From Anthoceros angustus (lineage: Eukaryota; Streptophyta; Anthocerotopsida; Anthocerotales; Anthocerotaceae): a stretch of DNA of 64,000 bases. The notes under the pieces are model-generated. The model was given only the letters and a program-made list of their open reading frames with translations, searched no databases and was not told the DNA's origin. The DNA lies in the NCBI GenBank assembly GCA_010909165.1, contig VJWM01000172.1, positions 186,001 to 250,000 of the forward strand, written 5' to 3'. Of the stretch, positions 13,701-25,621 are shown one piece after another. Every line of letters begins with the position of its first letter. Position 1 is the stretch's first letter. The position numbers were made by a program, and so were the translations under genes.

Positions 13701-15087
13701 ATGACACTGGGAATATTCCTGAGCTTGTCCAATGCAAGGTTCTTCAAGAACTCTTTGAACATATGGTATGTGTGATAAAATACATGTGTTGAAGGTTATA
13801 TGAAGGTTGAATGGTCATGGTTTGAAGGTAACTTTTCAAGTCTGCTCACGTTGGCCGAGTTACTTTCTGGCAGGTATGAATTTGTGCCTCAGCTGCTTTT
13901 CCTCGGCTCCTTATTTGGATATCTGTGTGTCCTTATCATCATCAAGTGGGTAACAGGCTCACAGGCCGATCTTTATCATGTGATGATATACATGTTTCTG
14001 TCTCCCTTGGAGGATCCAGGGGAGAATCAACTTTTCTGGGGTCAAAGAGGGGTTCAGGTGATGAAATGGAGCATCTGTAGGACATAGTGTCTAGCCTGGA
14101 GATTTTTGGTGAATGTTGCAGTGTTTTCCTGCTTTTGATTCTGATCTGTGAGTCGTGGTCCTAATTTCCAGGTGGTGTTATTGCTGGTTGCACTCGTTGC
14201 TGTTCCCTGGATGCTTTTGCCTAAACCTTTGATCCTAAGAAGCCGGCATATGAAAGTGAGATTTTAGATGTAGCATTTGTCTATCCTCTTTTTCCTTGTT
14301 GCAGTTTTTTCCCCCCCCCTTGAGTTCTTTCAGTCTTTTAAACAGGATTCTTTGTTTGCTGGGTATTATGGACGATAGAAAGTGCAGAACCGGAGGTATG
14401 AAGCCCTCAGGGAGTCAGACACGGATGATATCCACGACGACGATCAGAACGAGCATGATGAGTTTGAATTTAGTGAAATCTTTGTCCACCAGATGATTCA
14501 CACCATCGAGTTTGTTCTGGGAGCAGTTTCGAATACAGCTTCATATCTCCGGCTTTGGGCGTTGAGGTATCGTGCTTTGATGTTCCTCCTTTCCCCTTGT
14601 TACATCACTTAGCATGGCTACCTACCTGGTCTGTTGCTGTTTGTTATTGCATTATCTGATATGGGTTTACCCTCTTGCGGAGCTGTTGTATCCGTTGACA
14701 TGGTCAGCTGATTTTCTGTTTGTCTTCATGTTGCAGTCTTGCTCATTCACAGCTGTCATCTGTCTTCTACGAAAAAGTTCTACTGACTGCACTCTCGTAA
14801 GGCTGAGCAAGGACCTGCAAGAGAACCTTCGTGTAAGAGACTCTGGTCATGTGCCACGGTTCTAACATCTTGATTTCCACAGGTACTCAAACCCTGTATT
14901 CTGGGCCATCGGTTTCCTGGTGTTTGCGCTAGCTACAGTGGGGGTGTTACTAGTTATGGAGACGCTCAGTGCATTTCTGCACGCATTGAGGCTTCACTGG
15001 GTGGAATTCCAAAACAAGTTCTTCGCGGGCGATGGCTACAAGTTCCAACCATTCTCCTTCAAAACTGTGGCAGAAGATGAAATATAG
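10784..15087 (+). CDS. VHA-a: V-type H+-ATPase subunit a (V0 sector), 18 exons
   Basis: Membrane stator and proton half-channel subunit of the vacuolar H+-ATPase, acting in endomembranes. Joined exons give an 806-residue protein, normal for the family: 10784-10909, 11042-11086, 11178-11300, 11383-11490, 11632-11742, 11852-12025, 12141-12278, 12369-12476, 12587-12694, 12773-12921, 13049-13202, 13292-13458, 13568-13765, 13874-14057, 14172-14255, 14388-14566, 14737-14796, 14883-15087. All phases close. The N-terminal cytosolic half contains [17 protein letters not shown] and GFIAGVVP. The C-terminal half is multi-spanning, with [35 protein letters not shown] and, late, the segment [16 protein letters not shown] carrying the arginine needed for proton transfer in the yeast homologue. 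It ends [13 protein letters not shown]. The start at 10784 lies in an aacATGGgg context. It is convergent with RPB2, whose stop lies 264 bp away. No frame break is seen. Confidence 0.96.
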
Positions 15088-15351
15088 CACCTCTTGCGTC
15101 GGTCTTGGTTTTATCCTGTCGGCCACTAGACGTAGCAGTCGACGCAGACAGAGGTCGATGGTTTCACGTTTGACGGGTGTGTGACGGGCAAGGATTCTTG
15201 TGGGTGCTTGTATATCCTCAGTGGCATTTGTACCTATTTGGAAGCAGCAAGCACAGAATGGGTTTTATGACAATCGCCACGGAAACCTAATCGGCTGCGC
15301 TTTGTTCACCATTGTGATCTAATTGGCTGCCGAGAATTTCGTGGTGGCATT

Positions 15352-18300
15352 TCAAGCACCTCCGAATTTTTTTGTGTGTTCAATCTTGAAAGCCTTCACT
15401 TCTCGGGTGTACATCCTGGGAGCTATGGCCATGGACATGAGCTCCTGAAACAGGAGCTTGCAAGCATATGGAACGTGGACTTGCACTATATCCGTCTTGT
15501 TCTTACATCCTCGGCACTCGTAGGTGTTCTTCTTCAAGTTGGCGATGGCGATGAGCCCGCAGTGCTGGCAGACATGTACTCTGTAAGCGTCGCTCTGATC
15601 GAAGAGTCTTTCCTTGAGGAAATGGGCTGCCCCATGTGCTATCATGCAGTCCCTCTCCATCTCCCCGAACCTGAGCCCTCCATCCCTGGACCTTCCTTCA
15701 GCAGGCTGCCGGGTAAGGATCTGCACGGGCCCTCTCCCTCGGGAATGGATCTTGTCGTCCACCATGTGCTTCAGCCTCTGATAGTAGGTGGGTCCTAAGA
15801 AAACCATGGCAGCCAGAGGCCTCCCTGTGTGCCCGTTGTACATCCTCTCGAACCCCCGCATCTGGTACCCGCACTTATTCAGTGCCTTGCTGATGTTGTC
15901 CACAGTGACATCCGTGAAGGGGGTAGCGTCCCCCTCCTTCCCCATGTGCGCTGCCACCTTCCCCATGATGCACTCGATCAGCTGCCCGATGGTCATCCGG
16001 GACGGGATGGCATGTGGGTTCACGATGATGTCCGGGGTGATGCCCTCCTGGGTCCATGGCATGTCCTCCTGCGTGTACGTCATCCCCACAGTCCCCTTCT
16101 GCCCGTGCCTGCTGCTGAACTTGTCTCCGATCTGCGGGATCCTGATGGACCGAACCCTGATCTTCACAAACCTGAGCCCATCAGCGTTGGTGGTGAGCAG
16201 AACCTGGTCGATCATCCCGCTCTCGCTGTGCCGCAGACATGTGCTCTGATCCCTCTTGGAGTATCTCTGATGGGTCTGATCCCCATGCTCCTCCCCATGC
16301 AGAGGAGTGGTCTTGCCTATGATCACATCCTCCCCAGACACCCTGGTCCCGGGAGGAGCCAGCCCATCCAGATCCAGCTTGTCATACGAGCCATGCCTCA
16401 TACCCGTCGTGTTCTCCCTGTTGGGCCTCTCGAACTCCTCCTTCACCAGGCTCCCCTGCTTCTTCTCCTCATCCCTGTACGACCTGTAGAAGATGGAGCG
16501 GAAGAAGCCCCGGTCTATGGCAGACTGGTTCATGATCACCGAGTCCTCCTGGTTGTACCCAGAGTAGCATGCAATGGCCACGATAGCATTGATCCCCGCA
16601 GGCAGCTGCCTGAAATGCAGATGCTCCATGGCCCTGGTGGTCACCAGAGGCTTCTGCGGGTAGTACAGCACGTAGGCCAAAGTATCCATCCGGAGCTGGT
16701 AGTTTGTGACATAGATCCCCATGGCCTGCTTCCCCATGGCAGACTGGTAGGTGTTCCTCGGGCTCTGGTTATGGTCAGGGAAGGGGATGATGGACCCACA
16801 CACTCCCAGAATCATGGACGGATGGATCTCACAATGGGTGTATATATCAGAGTATGCCTCATCCGGATTGTTCCTGGCATTCACAAGATCAGCAATGGTC
16901 ATGGAGATCATGGTCGTCTCCTCCTCCTCCGTATCCACATACTCGAAGAAACCCTTATCCACCAGCACATTCCACCCTCCCGCCGCCGACTCCCTCTGCT
17001 GCAAAGCCCTCATATCCGACTTCTTGATCAACAGCCGCTGCTTCTCCACGATAAACAAGGGCCGGCTACACCGCCCATAATCTGTGTACAGCCTCAGCTC
17101 CTTCAACCTGATGTCCCTCACAACCCCAACCTCCGGATTCACATCCACCTGCCTCCTCAGCGACCTCAAAGTCCTCACCAGCAGCTCGGGGTCCCTATGT
17201 ATCCCCACCCAACACCCATTCACAAACACCTTGGTGGAGTTGGGGATCACGGCAGGGGAGATCTCCTCGAACCCCTCCGTGCTCCACTCGTCCAGAAACT
17301 CCAGAATTGGGTTTGCCACAGATCCCACCGTGATGTAAGCCATGAGAGCCAGATTCTTCACCAACCCACAAGCTTGCCCTTCAGGAGTCTCTGCCGGGCA
17401 CATCATCCCCCAATGCGAATTATGCAGCTGCCGGGGCTTGGCCAGCTTTCCTTCCCTCCCGATGGGAGAATTCAGCCTCCTCAGATGGGAAAGGGTAGAA
17501 GCATAGGTCAGCCTGTTCAACACCTGCGACACTCCAGCCCTCACCCCCGCCGTGTTGGCCTGCCCCCAGTTCCCCGTTGCCAGAGAATACTTCAAGGCAC
17601 TGGTGATGGTCTTTGCCTTCACAGCATAGGCCAAATTCACATCCTTCCCATCATCCACACACTTCTGCAGATAGCTCCTCACATCCTTGGTCAGCTTCCT
17701 GAACAGCATCCTGAACAAACCTCCCAGCAAAGGTCCTGCCAGATCCAGCCTCTTATTCCCATAGTGATCCCTATCATCCTCAGCCCTCCTCCCCAAAGCA
17801 CAGAGCAGCAGCCGGTGGATGATGTATCCGAAGAAATACGCTTTCTTGGTCTCAAAGAACTCGCCTACTCCGACATGGGGAAGCATCTCCTTCTGCAAGA
17901 TCTCTTTCGCATACTTGATCCGCTTCTCCCTCGTCACCCCAACAGTGGATCCCCTCTTCCCGATATAATCCAGCGCCACCTGCTGGTTCTGGATCACAAA
18001 CGCCTCCTCCAGCGACGGCCTCAAAAGCTCCATCATGGCCGTGTCCGTGAAGTCGTAGCAGATGTGCTCCAGAATGTCCTTGTCTGCGACATAGCCCAGA
18101 GCTCGGAACACGACGATGATGGGAATCTCGGTTCTGATGTACGGGAGAGTGGCTCTGATGTACTGCCCCGAGGACCCCCCTTTTGCCCCGGCTCTGGAGA
18201 GCATGCGGACAAACATGCTGCTTGCTGGCCGGTTCTGATTCTCCGCCATAGACCTCACCTCCGCGACGAAAGCGTATTTGTTCGGCTGTCGTTTCTTGAA

Positions 18301-18921
18301 GACGTAGACGTGGTTTGTGCTCATTTTCTCCTGCGCGATCAGAACCTTCTCGCTGCCGTTGATGATGAAGTAGCCGCCCTGGTCGTAGGGACATTCTCCG
18401 AGCTCGGTGAGATCCTTATCCGAGTTACCATGCAGCGTGCAGTTCCGCGACCTCAGCATGATGGGAACCTTGCCAATGTACACCTTGGGGAGCTCCTCCT
18501 GCTCCACTTCCTCCTCCCCGTCGTCGCCCTTCCTCATCACCTTCTTCACCACGTCCATGTAGAGGGGAGCCGAGTAGGTGAGGTTCCGCAGCCTGGCGGC
18601 TTTCGGAAAGAGGGTGGCTGTCTCCCCGTCTGATTCTGTCATCATCGGCCGGCTCAGGTATATCTGCCCGAAGTTGATCTTGTACAGCGTCTCCCCCTGA
18701 TCCGCCTCCCCCGCGCTCCTGCCCGGGTTGTGCTGCGACTCCGAACGGATCTCGATGTCCGCCGACTCGTCCACGATCTCCTGCATCGTGTTCAGGATGA
18801 ACTCGTCGAACGAGTCCAGCTGCTGCCGCACCAGCCCTTTCTCTTCGAAGAAGGCGCTGATCACAGCCCACGCATCCTCCTGCGTGATCTCCTCGTCTTC
18901 TTCCTCCTCGTCCCCGAACAT
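15352..18921 (-). CDS. RPB2: RNA polymerase II second-largest subunit, copy 1, intronless
   Basis: Catalytic-core subunit of nuclear RNA polymerase II. A single uninterrupted frame gives 1189 residues from the ATG at 18921 ([11 protein letters not shown]); the frame is open 25 codons upstream but has no earlier ATG. The length equals the usual plant protein. Family landmarks in order include [20 protein letters not shown] near the N terminus, [48 protein letters not shown] (active-centre acidic residues), [32 protein letters not shown] and a C-terminal four-cysteine zinc site (CQHCG...CRGCK). No intron or break is present, unlike the 18-exon neighbour VHA-a. Third positions are strongly G/C. 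A second intact copy lies at 56470-60078 in the same orientation. Confidence 0.97.
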   Translation of the reverse strand: MFGDEEEEDEEITQEDAWAVISAFFEEKGLVRQQLDSFDEFILNTMQEIVDESADIEIRSESQHNPGRSAGEADQGETLYKINFGQIYLSRPMMTESDGETATLFPKAARLRNLTYSAPLYMDVVKKVMRKGDDGEEEVEQEELPKVYIGKVPIMLRSRNCTLHGNSDKDLTELGECPYDQGGYFIINGSEKVLIAQEKMSTNHVYVFKKRQPNKYAFVAEVRSMAENQNRPASSMFVRMLSRAGAKGGSSGQYIRATLPYIRTEIPIIVVFRALGYVADKDILEHICYDFTDTAMMELLRPSLEEAFVIQNQQVALDYIGKRGSTVGVTREKRIKYAKEILQKEMLPHVGVGEFFETKKAYFFGYIIHRLLLCALGRRAEDDRDHYGNKRLDLAGPLLGGLFRMLFRKLTKDVRSYLQKCVDDGKDVNLAYAVKAKTITSALKYSLATGNWGQANTAGVRAGVSQVLNRLTYASTLSHLRRLNSPIGREGKLAKPRQLHNSHWGMMCPAETPEGQACGLVKNLALMAYITVGSVANPILEFLDEWSTEGFEEISPAVIPNSTKVFVNGCWVGIHRDPELLVRTLRSLRRQVDVNPEVGVVRDIRLKELRLYTDYGRCSRPLFIVEKQRLLIKKSDMRALQQRESAAGGWNVLVDKGFFEYVDTEEEETTMISMTIADLVNARNNPDEAYSDIYTHCEIHPSMILGVCGSIIPFPDHNQSPRNTYQSAMGKQAMGIYVTNYQLRMDTLAYVLYYPQKPLVTTRAMEHLHFRQLPAGINAIVAIACYSGYNQEDSVIMNQSAIDRGFFRSIFYRSYRDEEKKQGSLVKEEFERPNRENTTGMRHGSYDKLDLDGLAPPGTRVSGEDVIIGKTTPLHGEEHGDQTHQRYSKRDQSTCLRHSESGMIDQVLLTTNADGLRFVKIRVRSIRIPQIGDKFSSRHGQKGTVGMTYTQEDMPWTQEGITPDIIVNPHAIPSRMTIGQLIECIMGKVAAHMGKEGDATPFTDVTVDNISKALNKCGYQMRGFERMYNGHTGRPLAAMVFLGPTYYQRLKHMVDDKIHSRGRGPVQILTRQPAEGRSRDGGLRFGEMERDCMIAHGAAHFLKERLFDQSDAYRVHVCQHCGLIAIANLKKNTYECRGCKNKTDIVQVHVPYACKLLFQELMSMAIAPRMYTREVKAFKIEHTKKFGGA

Positions 18922-19581
18922 TTCTGCTGCTGCTGCGTCTTCTTCTTGCGACCCCCAGCTGCTGCAAAGTGCGAGCGAACAAGCTTCAAGCTTCAAGAAC
19001 CGCCTCTTCCCGTCGCTGGGAACGCCGTTGATGTATGTACGTCGTGTTGAGGGTGAGCATGCTGACTCGGGTTAGTCGGGAATGTAACCAGGGTTAGTCG
19101 CGGGTTAGCAGCCGGCCATTCTAGCGACTGGCACGAGAGGATGCACAGCGGGGTTTTGTCGGAACTGCACCGTTTTGGTGGACGGAGACGTTTTTTCTGC
19201 TCGTTTCGAGACACGGTGAGGTGAGATTGTGCGGCGGAGCCTTTAGTTGTAGAATTGGTGCTATTCTATTCTGGAATCAGGTATTTGTGCTTGATTCTGC
19301 TTCCGTCTGGTGATGTGGGAGCAGTGTGGGGTTTTAAGGCCTCTGTGCGTTGCTTGGAGGATTGGAGGTGATGTGACGGTTGGTGCGGTGGAGGGAGAAT
19401 TGATTTCGTTTTCAGATCCGGGTTGGTGTGGCAGGTGATGCTCAGCTAGACAGTTTAATTGGAGCTGAGGGAGAGGGAAGCGGTCGCGGATGGAGTGCGA
19501 GGGAGCATCTGTAGCTGCCTGATTTGCTGAGGCTGCTCAGGCTAGCCATGCCATGCATGCGTGCTTTGTCTCATTGCAACC

Positions 19582-21929
19582 ATGGCTGCTCCGGCTCTGT
19601 CGACGCCCTTCCAGCCATATGTTTATCAGGTATGACTGCTTTGCGGAAAGCTGCAGGTTTTGATCTCCTCGTCGATGCGGTTTCGTAGTGCGCAATCGGC
19701 ACTCTATCGGTGTGCGGTCCTAGAGTGCTGTTAGGTTGGGTATGAGTCCGCAGCTGCTGGTTTTCTGTTAGCAAGGCCTGCAATTTCCTTGGATGCTTTG
19801 TTCAGCTGTGTGTAGAAGGAGACGAATGGTTTGGTTGCCATCTTATGGAGGTCTGGTTGGTGAATTCTAGTAGATTTGTAATTGCCAGAGTAGCTATGGC
19901 GCCGTGATTCTACTGTAGGAGTTCAGTTCGATTCGTGTGGATGCACCTTCTTGATTCAAAGGGTTCCTATGGTGTTTAGATGCATGACGCATGAATTGGC
20001 TGTTACAGAGTCCGCAGGCATCGATAACGCCGTTTCAAATACTTGGTGGGGAAGCACAAGTCGTACAGGCATGGTTTTTCTACCTCCTTGTACTGCTTCT
20101 TGCCTTTCCGGTCCTTTTCCTTTAGGTGTTTCTGACCTGTTATTGGTGCCTATTGTGGTGCAGATAATGTTGAAACCAGATGAGAAAATCCTAGCAAGGC
20201 CAGGTATGCGTTTTAGCGGTCACACGCTTGTTTGAGGAGAGCAAGACTGGGTCTGACAATTCCGATAATATGCAGGCACTCATGTCTCGGTTTCTTCTCA
20301 CTTCCTTGGTGCCTGTGGTGTGAACTGCATGCAGGAATGATGTGCTACATGTCTGGATCAGTGCAGGTGGAAAATAATCTACCTGTGGACAATAACCTCC
20401 TTGCTGGTTTCTTTCAATGGCTGTTTGCAAAACATCAGCCAACAATCACGTACTACTCAAGTTCCACAGCTCTTGTGATTGTCATGTGCACTGAACTATG
20501 CAACATGTGCACTCGTGGAAACCAAAATGTCAATGTTAATTCTAAAATGGCCAAACTGGTTGTGAACACTGTCTCAGGTTTGTCAACTCCGGAGGTGGAG
20601 ATGGCTACATTGGTTTAGCTGCCCCTGCACCAGCAAGGATTCTTCCAGTGCGGCCCTAGCCCTTAGTCCAAATTCGCCTTTTCGTCTGGAAGCACTGCTT
20701 GGAGACATTGATATCTAGCTGTGGTTCCTTGTTGACAGGTTGACCTGGCCTTGTTTGGTGGGGAGATTATCTGCCAGGTTTTGTTCCAAGCCTCTGGCAA
20801 AATGCACAGTGCCTTACTCTCCAACATGGCTTTGATTAACAATTCTGATTGTCTTGCAGCGGGATTCATATTTATGCTCCATCAATGACGTGAAAGTGTC
20901 CTCTCTCACAACCCGACGGGTGCGGGCTGGGTTTTTGGTGGCAGAGGTGGGTTCAATAGAATTTCGCTGAGTAACAGACTGAATGTGCTCGGCAAAGTAG
21001 CTGAGCATGCAATGATTAGATATTCTCGGCAAAGTTGGCTTGTCGAGCAGCCACTAATCTGTCAGGTCTGGTTGCAGGCTGTTTATATGCACAAGCTAGT
21101 AGGACGCGGGCTTGCCTTCATCACAGCTGGAGGGTCTAGTAGGTTCTTGTCTGCAGTAATACCTGTTTAGTTGGCATTCGCTGGTTCTGAATTGTCAACA
21201 AGATGCTCTCTGAATGTCTTTATGTGGTGTTGGTGGTGCCAATATCTTGCATTCCATGCCCAGACATGTCTTGCTGGATTTGCGCTTAACAGTCTCCATC
21301 CCGTGTGGTGTGTGCAGTTGTTCAAAAAAGTCTTGCCCGGGGGGAAGCGTTGATTGTTGATGCTGGTTGTGTTGTCGCCATGACAAGCAATGTCAGTATG
21401 GAGGTCAAATACGTCGGCAACCTCAAGTGGCCGTTGTTTGCGGTAAATTTTACTGTTCACCTGCAAGTTGCTATGTCTGTCAGTTGAGTTCATCCTAGGT
21501 TCACACGAATTGATTCTTCAAGAGTCCATCTGAACCAACTTGCGTCTGTATTGAGCATCCCACCTACAGCATGCAAGATGTTTTTATTTTGAGTCACCTC
21601 TGGCGGTTGGTTCTAAGGACGGAGTTCATGCATGTGTTGCAGAGTGAGGGACTCTTTCAAGCGCATCTGACCGGACCCGGAGTTGTCTTCATTCAAAGCT
21701 TGCCTTTCAGTCGCTTTGCTCAGCGTATAGCAAGGTACAGTCTATTTGGCTTCATCAGTTGTGGCGTTTCGGTTTGGTGCTTCGTGTTGTTCTGAGTTAA
21801 TGCCTCTCTTCTTTCAGGGCCGTCTCAAACTCTAATATGCGAGAGAACCCACGCGTCCTATTCCAACTCATCTTGTTCTTCTTCTTAGCTTATGTCATGA
21901 TTCTTACTTCGATACTCTTCTCCGAGTGA
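19582..21929 (+). CDS. AIM24/TIGR00266-family protein, 11 exons
   Basis: Member of the AIM24 family. In yeast the namesake acts in mitochondrial inner-membrane organisation; the plant role is not settled. Joined exons 19582-19629, 20009-20068, 20164-20203, 20335-20449, 20578-20647, 20739-20777, 20860-20946, 21078-21138, 21318-21442, 21643-21734 and 21818-21929 give 282 residues with all phases closing. Landmarks are MAAPALSTPFQPYVYQ, TPFQILGGEAQVVQIMLKP, ARPGMMCYMSGS, GYIGLAAPAPARILP, LALFGGEIICQ, GRGLAFITAGGS, LTGPGVVFIQSLPF and a hydrophobic C-terminal segment (about residues 262-279) predicted to span a membrane. Intron 2 has a GC donor (cag|gcatgg), required to retain the conserved VVQ. 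It is divergent from RPB2 copy 1 (about 660 bp between starts). Its 3' end is duplicated as a pseudogene at 24963-25610. Confidence 0.9.
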
Positions 21930-22253
21930 CCAAAGATATTTAGCTTGCTGCTGGCATGCAGAAGTCAAGGACGACTGCTTGCGAAAATGCAACAGGAAGG
22001 AAGTGCACATCCTTGAGTGTGTTTCCGGCTTAACTTTCTCTTAACTTATCGAAGCGGGAATGAGTTGAACTCTCGCAACCTTGAGACTAGAACTCCCGAG
22101 CATGCTGCTGTGACCAGGCTGCTATCCTCCTGATTTGGATCAAGGTCGTCAAGCTCTAGCAGTTCATGCATATTACCACAAATTTGCTCGAGTAGAACAC
22201 GAGCCCTGGATTTTAATCACACTGGCCATTTTTGTCTCTGATTTCAATGGCCG

Positions 22254-22430
22254 TCAAACCTGTATGCCTTAGCAAGTCGCGCCATGGCAATCAGCATAGG
22301 GAATCGATTTGGAACAATAACAGCCTCCGTTGTGAAAGTGTATGGGAACAGGATCTCCGGGCCTGTAAACCACAGCTCCACAAAGAAGCGTCATAGCGAA
22401 CCTGGTCAAGGACGTGACAACAATCGTTCT
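22254..22430 (-). pseudogene. Broken copy of the last exon of the AprA-like gene
   Basis: Closely matches the terminal exon of the gene at 25622-28535 (compare 25622-25800). At about 22386 one base is missing relative to the intact copy (aaagaagcg versus aaagaaagcg), and a second base is missing at about 22302 (catagggaat versus cataggggaat). Both shift the frame. The similarity stops abruptly near 22430, where unrelated duplicated sequence begins. No other exons of the gene are found here, so this is a remnant of a deleted gene copy. Confidence 0.85.
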
Positions 22431-22800
22431 TACTGACAAGGGCGGCGGACTCCGTTGCCATGGTCACCTCCACTTCCAACTTCCGACCTTCTTCGCTCTC
22501 TAGAAGCTCCACACGTCAAAGGGACAATTCCTTTTGTGGGCACAAGACCCTGCAACAGCTTAGAATTAGCATATAATGCTTCTATTCTTTGAAAAGTTTG
22601 TCCCTTATTTCATGTGGTTCATCAACCAATAGAATATCACTGTCGTAGTGGATGCTAGTTGATCGATCTTTTGACTACTAGTCACAAGGCTGATAAATGC
22701 CTCGTATGTAAGAAGAGGCTGTGGGCATTGCTCTTTGCTGTCACTACAAAATGGCAGCACCAAGGATCGCTTTCTCTCCATCGCTCACATTCCGCAACTC
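22431..22800. repeat. Duplicated noncoding block (partner 29906-30272)
   Basis: About 370 bp matching 29906-30272 in the same orientation, with about 80-90% identity by eye. Shared runs include ccacttccaacttccgacct, gttgatcgatcttttgacta and tgtgggcattgctctttgct. Indels, such as an 11-bp difference near 22505, do not keep a reading frame, so I do not read it as coding. It abuts the broken AprA-like exon, marking one end of an internal deletion in the duplicated segment. Confidence 0.8.
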
Positions 22801-23069
22801 CATTGACATGTTATGAAGGATGGATGAATACGGCAAGAAATTCATTAATAATAGTCCATATCTAAATTTATTTCTAACTTGTATCTTAATACGTCGGCTC
22901 TGCAAAACATTGCAGAACCTTGGGCGAAAGTTAAAGGAAACTTGGATATTTTCCATGACCCATATATCTGTTGAAGTTGTGATAAGGCTTGAAATTTATC
23001 GTCGAGTATATGTCCGGAAAGTATACTATAGATATCTATCATGCCTTTAACCTGGTCACCAACAATTAG

Positions 23070-23205
23070 CTCTAATTCCTAGATATCGTACTTAACCTTC
23101 AGTTCTCTTCAAAGAGCTCTAAAACACTCATACTTAACTCTAATTCCTAGATATCATACTTAACCTTCAGTTCTCTTCAAAGAGCTCTAAAACACTCATA
23201 CTTAA
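23070..23205. repeat. 68-bp tandem duplication
   Basis: Two adjacent 68-bp units (23070-23137 and 23138-23205) beginning ctctaattcctagatatc, differing at one visible position (cgta versus cata). A partial, diverged third unit follows. Confidence 0.85.
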
Positions 23206-23924
23206 CCTTCAGCTTCTCTGCGAAGAGCTTGAAATGCTTTTTATGTGGTTGGCGCTTCTTGCCGACATAAGTTGAAATTCGAGATCGTCAAATTTCTTTT
23301 CACAATTTTTGGCCCATATAACCTGATTCTTGGCATGTATGGCTTGGTCCTCCTTTTGCTTTATGGATCGTAAGACTTGTTCATGGGATCGTAAGACTTC
23401 CTCATGCAGCTCTTTGACGGAATCAAATAGCTTTTGTTCCTTCTCAATGTTCTTCTTTGCCCTTAATAGAACCTTACTACGTTCTTTCTGTCCTTAATAG
23501 AACCTTAGTAAGGACAAAACCTTAGTTATCAACAAAGGTTCTTCGCTGTCCTTAAGAGAGTCAACAAAGGGGTGATACCGTAACACCGAAAGCTCTGGGC
23601 ATATTGCTTTGATTCTGGGCATATTGCTTTAATACGAGAGAATGCGATGGAGATTCCCCTAATTGCGGACTTCGGTGGGGAAAGCCCACAAAGGCAAGCC
23701 GCAATGCAAAAAGGAGAGATGCGAAAAGGTTACTGAAAAGGAGATCCCAAAGGTGTAAACCATCAAGGAAAGGGAAGGGTACGGGAAAGCCAGGATCTTC
23801 AACTCAGGGTAAGACCAGAGCTAGAGCAATAAACGCTAGCCAAACGCGATATGTTCTATCCAAAGAGGCTCCCAAGCCTCTTAAGGATCCGGATTCCACC
23901 ACCCACCACCGACGAGTGGAATCA

Positions 23925-23980
23925 CCTCGTGGGTGTTAGCAAGTAGGCCGAAGTGGCCCTACTTGCTAACACCCACGAGG
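23925..23980. repeat. Perfect 23-bp inverted repeat with 10-nt loop
   Basis: The left arm 23925-23947 (cctcgtgggtgttagcaagt then agg) is exactly complementary to the right arm 23958-23980. The spacer is ccgaagtggc. It lies in intergenic sequence between two copies of a segmental duplication. No coding region crosses it. See findings for interpretations. Confidence 0.9.
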
Positions 23981-24237
23981 GGGGTGTGCTGAAGGCTAAC
24001 CGGTTGGAGAGGTCCTATTCAAGACACTTGAATTCCTTCCTCCCAAAATTCAAGAGGTTCAACGGGGCTAGGAACGGTTGGTCTTAGGAAATGTAGCACA
24101 CTTACTGCCTCGAAGCTTGACAATAAGGTAAATACCAACACTAAGCCGTGAAAGCTCTGGGCAGAGTCAAGCCCATCATGGATCCACACCCATCACAGTT
24201 CGAAACCCCCCAAGCCCCCCTAAGCTCCGACCAGCAA

Positions 24238-24307
24238 ATCATGGATCCACACCCAGAGCAAATCATGGATCCACACCCAGAGCAAATCATGGATCCACAC
24301 CCAGAGG
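24238..24307. repeat. 24-bp tandem repeat, three units
   Basis: Units atcatggatccacacccaga+gcaa start at 24238, 24262 and 24286, with a half unit at about 24175. Each carries a BamHI-like ggatcc. It lies in intergenic sequence and the period keeps all frames open. Confidence 0.85.
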
Positions 24308-24962
24308 CGGTACAGGACAGCAGAGCCGTCACAGTTCGAAACCGCCCCTAAGCTCCGACCAGGAATCGCTACCGATCGATGACCTTTATCTCTGGAAGCT
24401 ATCCGAAGGTCTCCGGAAGCTCTCCGAAGCTCAAAGGCAAAGCCCCTCCCTCCAATTCGTTCGTCTCTCCCGTAAGGCGTAGGTGAGGACCGCGGTGGAC
24501 CCAAGGACAGCCAGCCCAGCCGAGCCCAGCGAAGCAGAGAGTGCAGCAACTTCACAAGAGCACAAACCTCCTAAGGCAACAGGAAGAAAAGGCGGCTTCT
24601 TGCCTCAGAAGAGGAAAGGATGGTTATGACAGGTAGAGAGTGAGCAGAAGGAGGCGGCATGCTTCCAAGATGCGAGAGCACCACCGGGACTCAAATTCCC
24701 TTCAGCATCGAATTCAGGGGAGCTGTGCTGTAGAGCGGAAGACAGCGGGCGGGAGGGGAACAGCGCAAGGGGGCAGGGAATTGCAGGAAGGCACAAGCAT
24801 AGGCGAGGGCCATCGACAACACAATCAAACACTTCAAACACTCAAACAAGCCACACACTGTGCGGCAAGGGGGACACTCAAAGCGGGAGGCGCAGGAGCG
24901 GAGAGCGAGGAGCGGAGGTCAGCACTGAAAGAGGAAAAGGGAACGGGTCATTCCAGGGTCTA

Positions 24963-25610
24963 TCTGAACCAACTTGAGTCTGTATTGAGCATCCCACCTA
25001 CAACATGCAAAATGATTTTTTTTTTTTTGAGTCTCCTCCCGCGATCGGTTCCGAGGACGGAGTTCATGCATGTGTTGCAGAGTGAGGGACTCTGTCAAGC
25101 GCATCTGACCGGACCTGGAGTTGTCTTCACTGAAAGCTTGCCTTTCAGTCGCTTTGCTCAGCGAATAGCAAGGTACAGTCTATTCGACTTCCTCAGTTGT
25201 GGCATTTCGGCTTGGTGCTGCATGTTGTTCTGAGTCGATGCCTCTCTTCTTTGAGGGCCATCTCAAATTCTGATATGCGACAGAACCCCCGCGTCCTATT
25301 CCAACTCATCTTGTTCTTCTTCTCAGCTTGTGTCATGATTCTCAATTCGATACTCTTCTCCGAGTGATCAAAGATACTTTGCTTGCTGCTGGTATGCAGA
25401 AGTCAAGGACGACTGCTTGCGGAAGTGCAACGGGAAGGAAGTGCACATCCTGGAGCGTGTTTGCAGCTTCACTTTATCTTAACTTATCGCAGCGGAAATC
25501 AATTGAACTCTAGCAACCTTGAGATTGGAACCCATAATGACACAACTTTGCTCGAGTAGAACATGAGTCCTGAATTTTAATCACACTGGCCATTTTTGTC
25601 TCTGATTATC
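24963..25610 (+). pseudogene. Truncated copy of the AIM24-family gene 3' end
   Basis: Matches 21527-22250, i.e. the last two exons and 3' flank of the AIM24-family gene. The penultimate exon (about 25080-25170) still reads LTGPGVVFTESLPF, where the intact gene has IQ instead of TE. The acceptor before the last exon has changed from tttcag to tttgag (about 25251), so it can no longer be spliced normally. The nine upstream exons are absent; sequence before 24963 is unrelated. It is therefore a non-functional remnant lying directly 3' of the intact AprA-like gene, as expected if a gene pair was duplicated. Confidence 0.88.
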
Positions 25611-25621
25611 AGCAACGGCTA

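Larger units (their letters stand above)
22801..24962. other. Intergenic stretch with repeats, no gene
   Basis: No gene is supportable. It contains a 68-bp tandem duplication (23070-23205), short duplicated phrases (ctgggcatattgctttgatt near 23597), a perfect inverted repeat at 23925-23980, a 24-bp array at 24238-24307 and a duplicated phrase cagttcgaaac...ctaagctccgacca (about 24196 and 24330). The phrase gaaagctctgggca occurs at about 23588 and 24148, bracketing the inverted repeat. It separates the two halves of the segmental duplication. Confidence 0.55.

Noticed and set aside
15829-18633. 934-codon open frame antisense to RPB2 copy 1
   Set aside because: It lies wholly within the highly conserved RPB2 coding region. 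The long frame follows from G/C-rich third positions on the other strand. Its peptide is a His/Pro/Leu-rich artefact, and copy 2 keeps only shorter pieces of it.
20061-20070. GT donor at 20060 (caa|gtcgta) for AIM24 intron 2 instead of the GC donor
   Set aside because: It would delete the conserved VVQ before IMLKP while keeping phase. The GC donor nine bases later preserves it, so the GC donor is preferred.
22431-22800. Possible minus-strand exons in the block shared with 29906-30272
   Set aside because: Comparing the two copies shows indels that are not multiples of three and no conserved frame, so coding constraint is not supported.
24238-24307. CRISPR-like array
   Set aside because: The units are contiguous with no spacers, and this is eukaryotic nuclear DNA. 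The same applies to 2701-2834 and 55338-55525.
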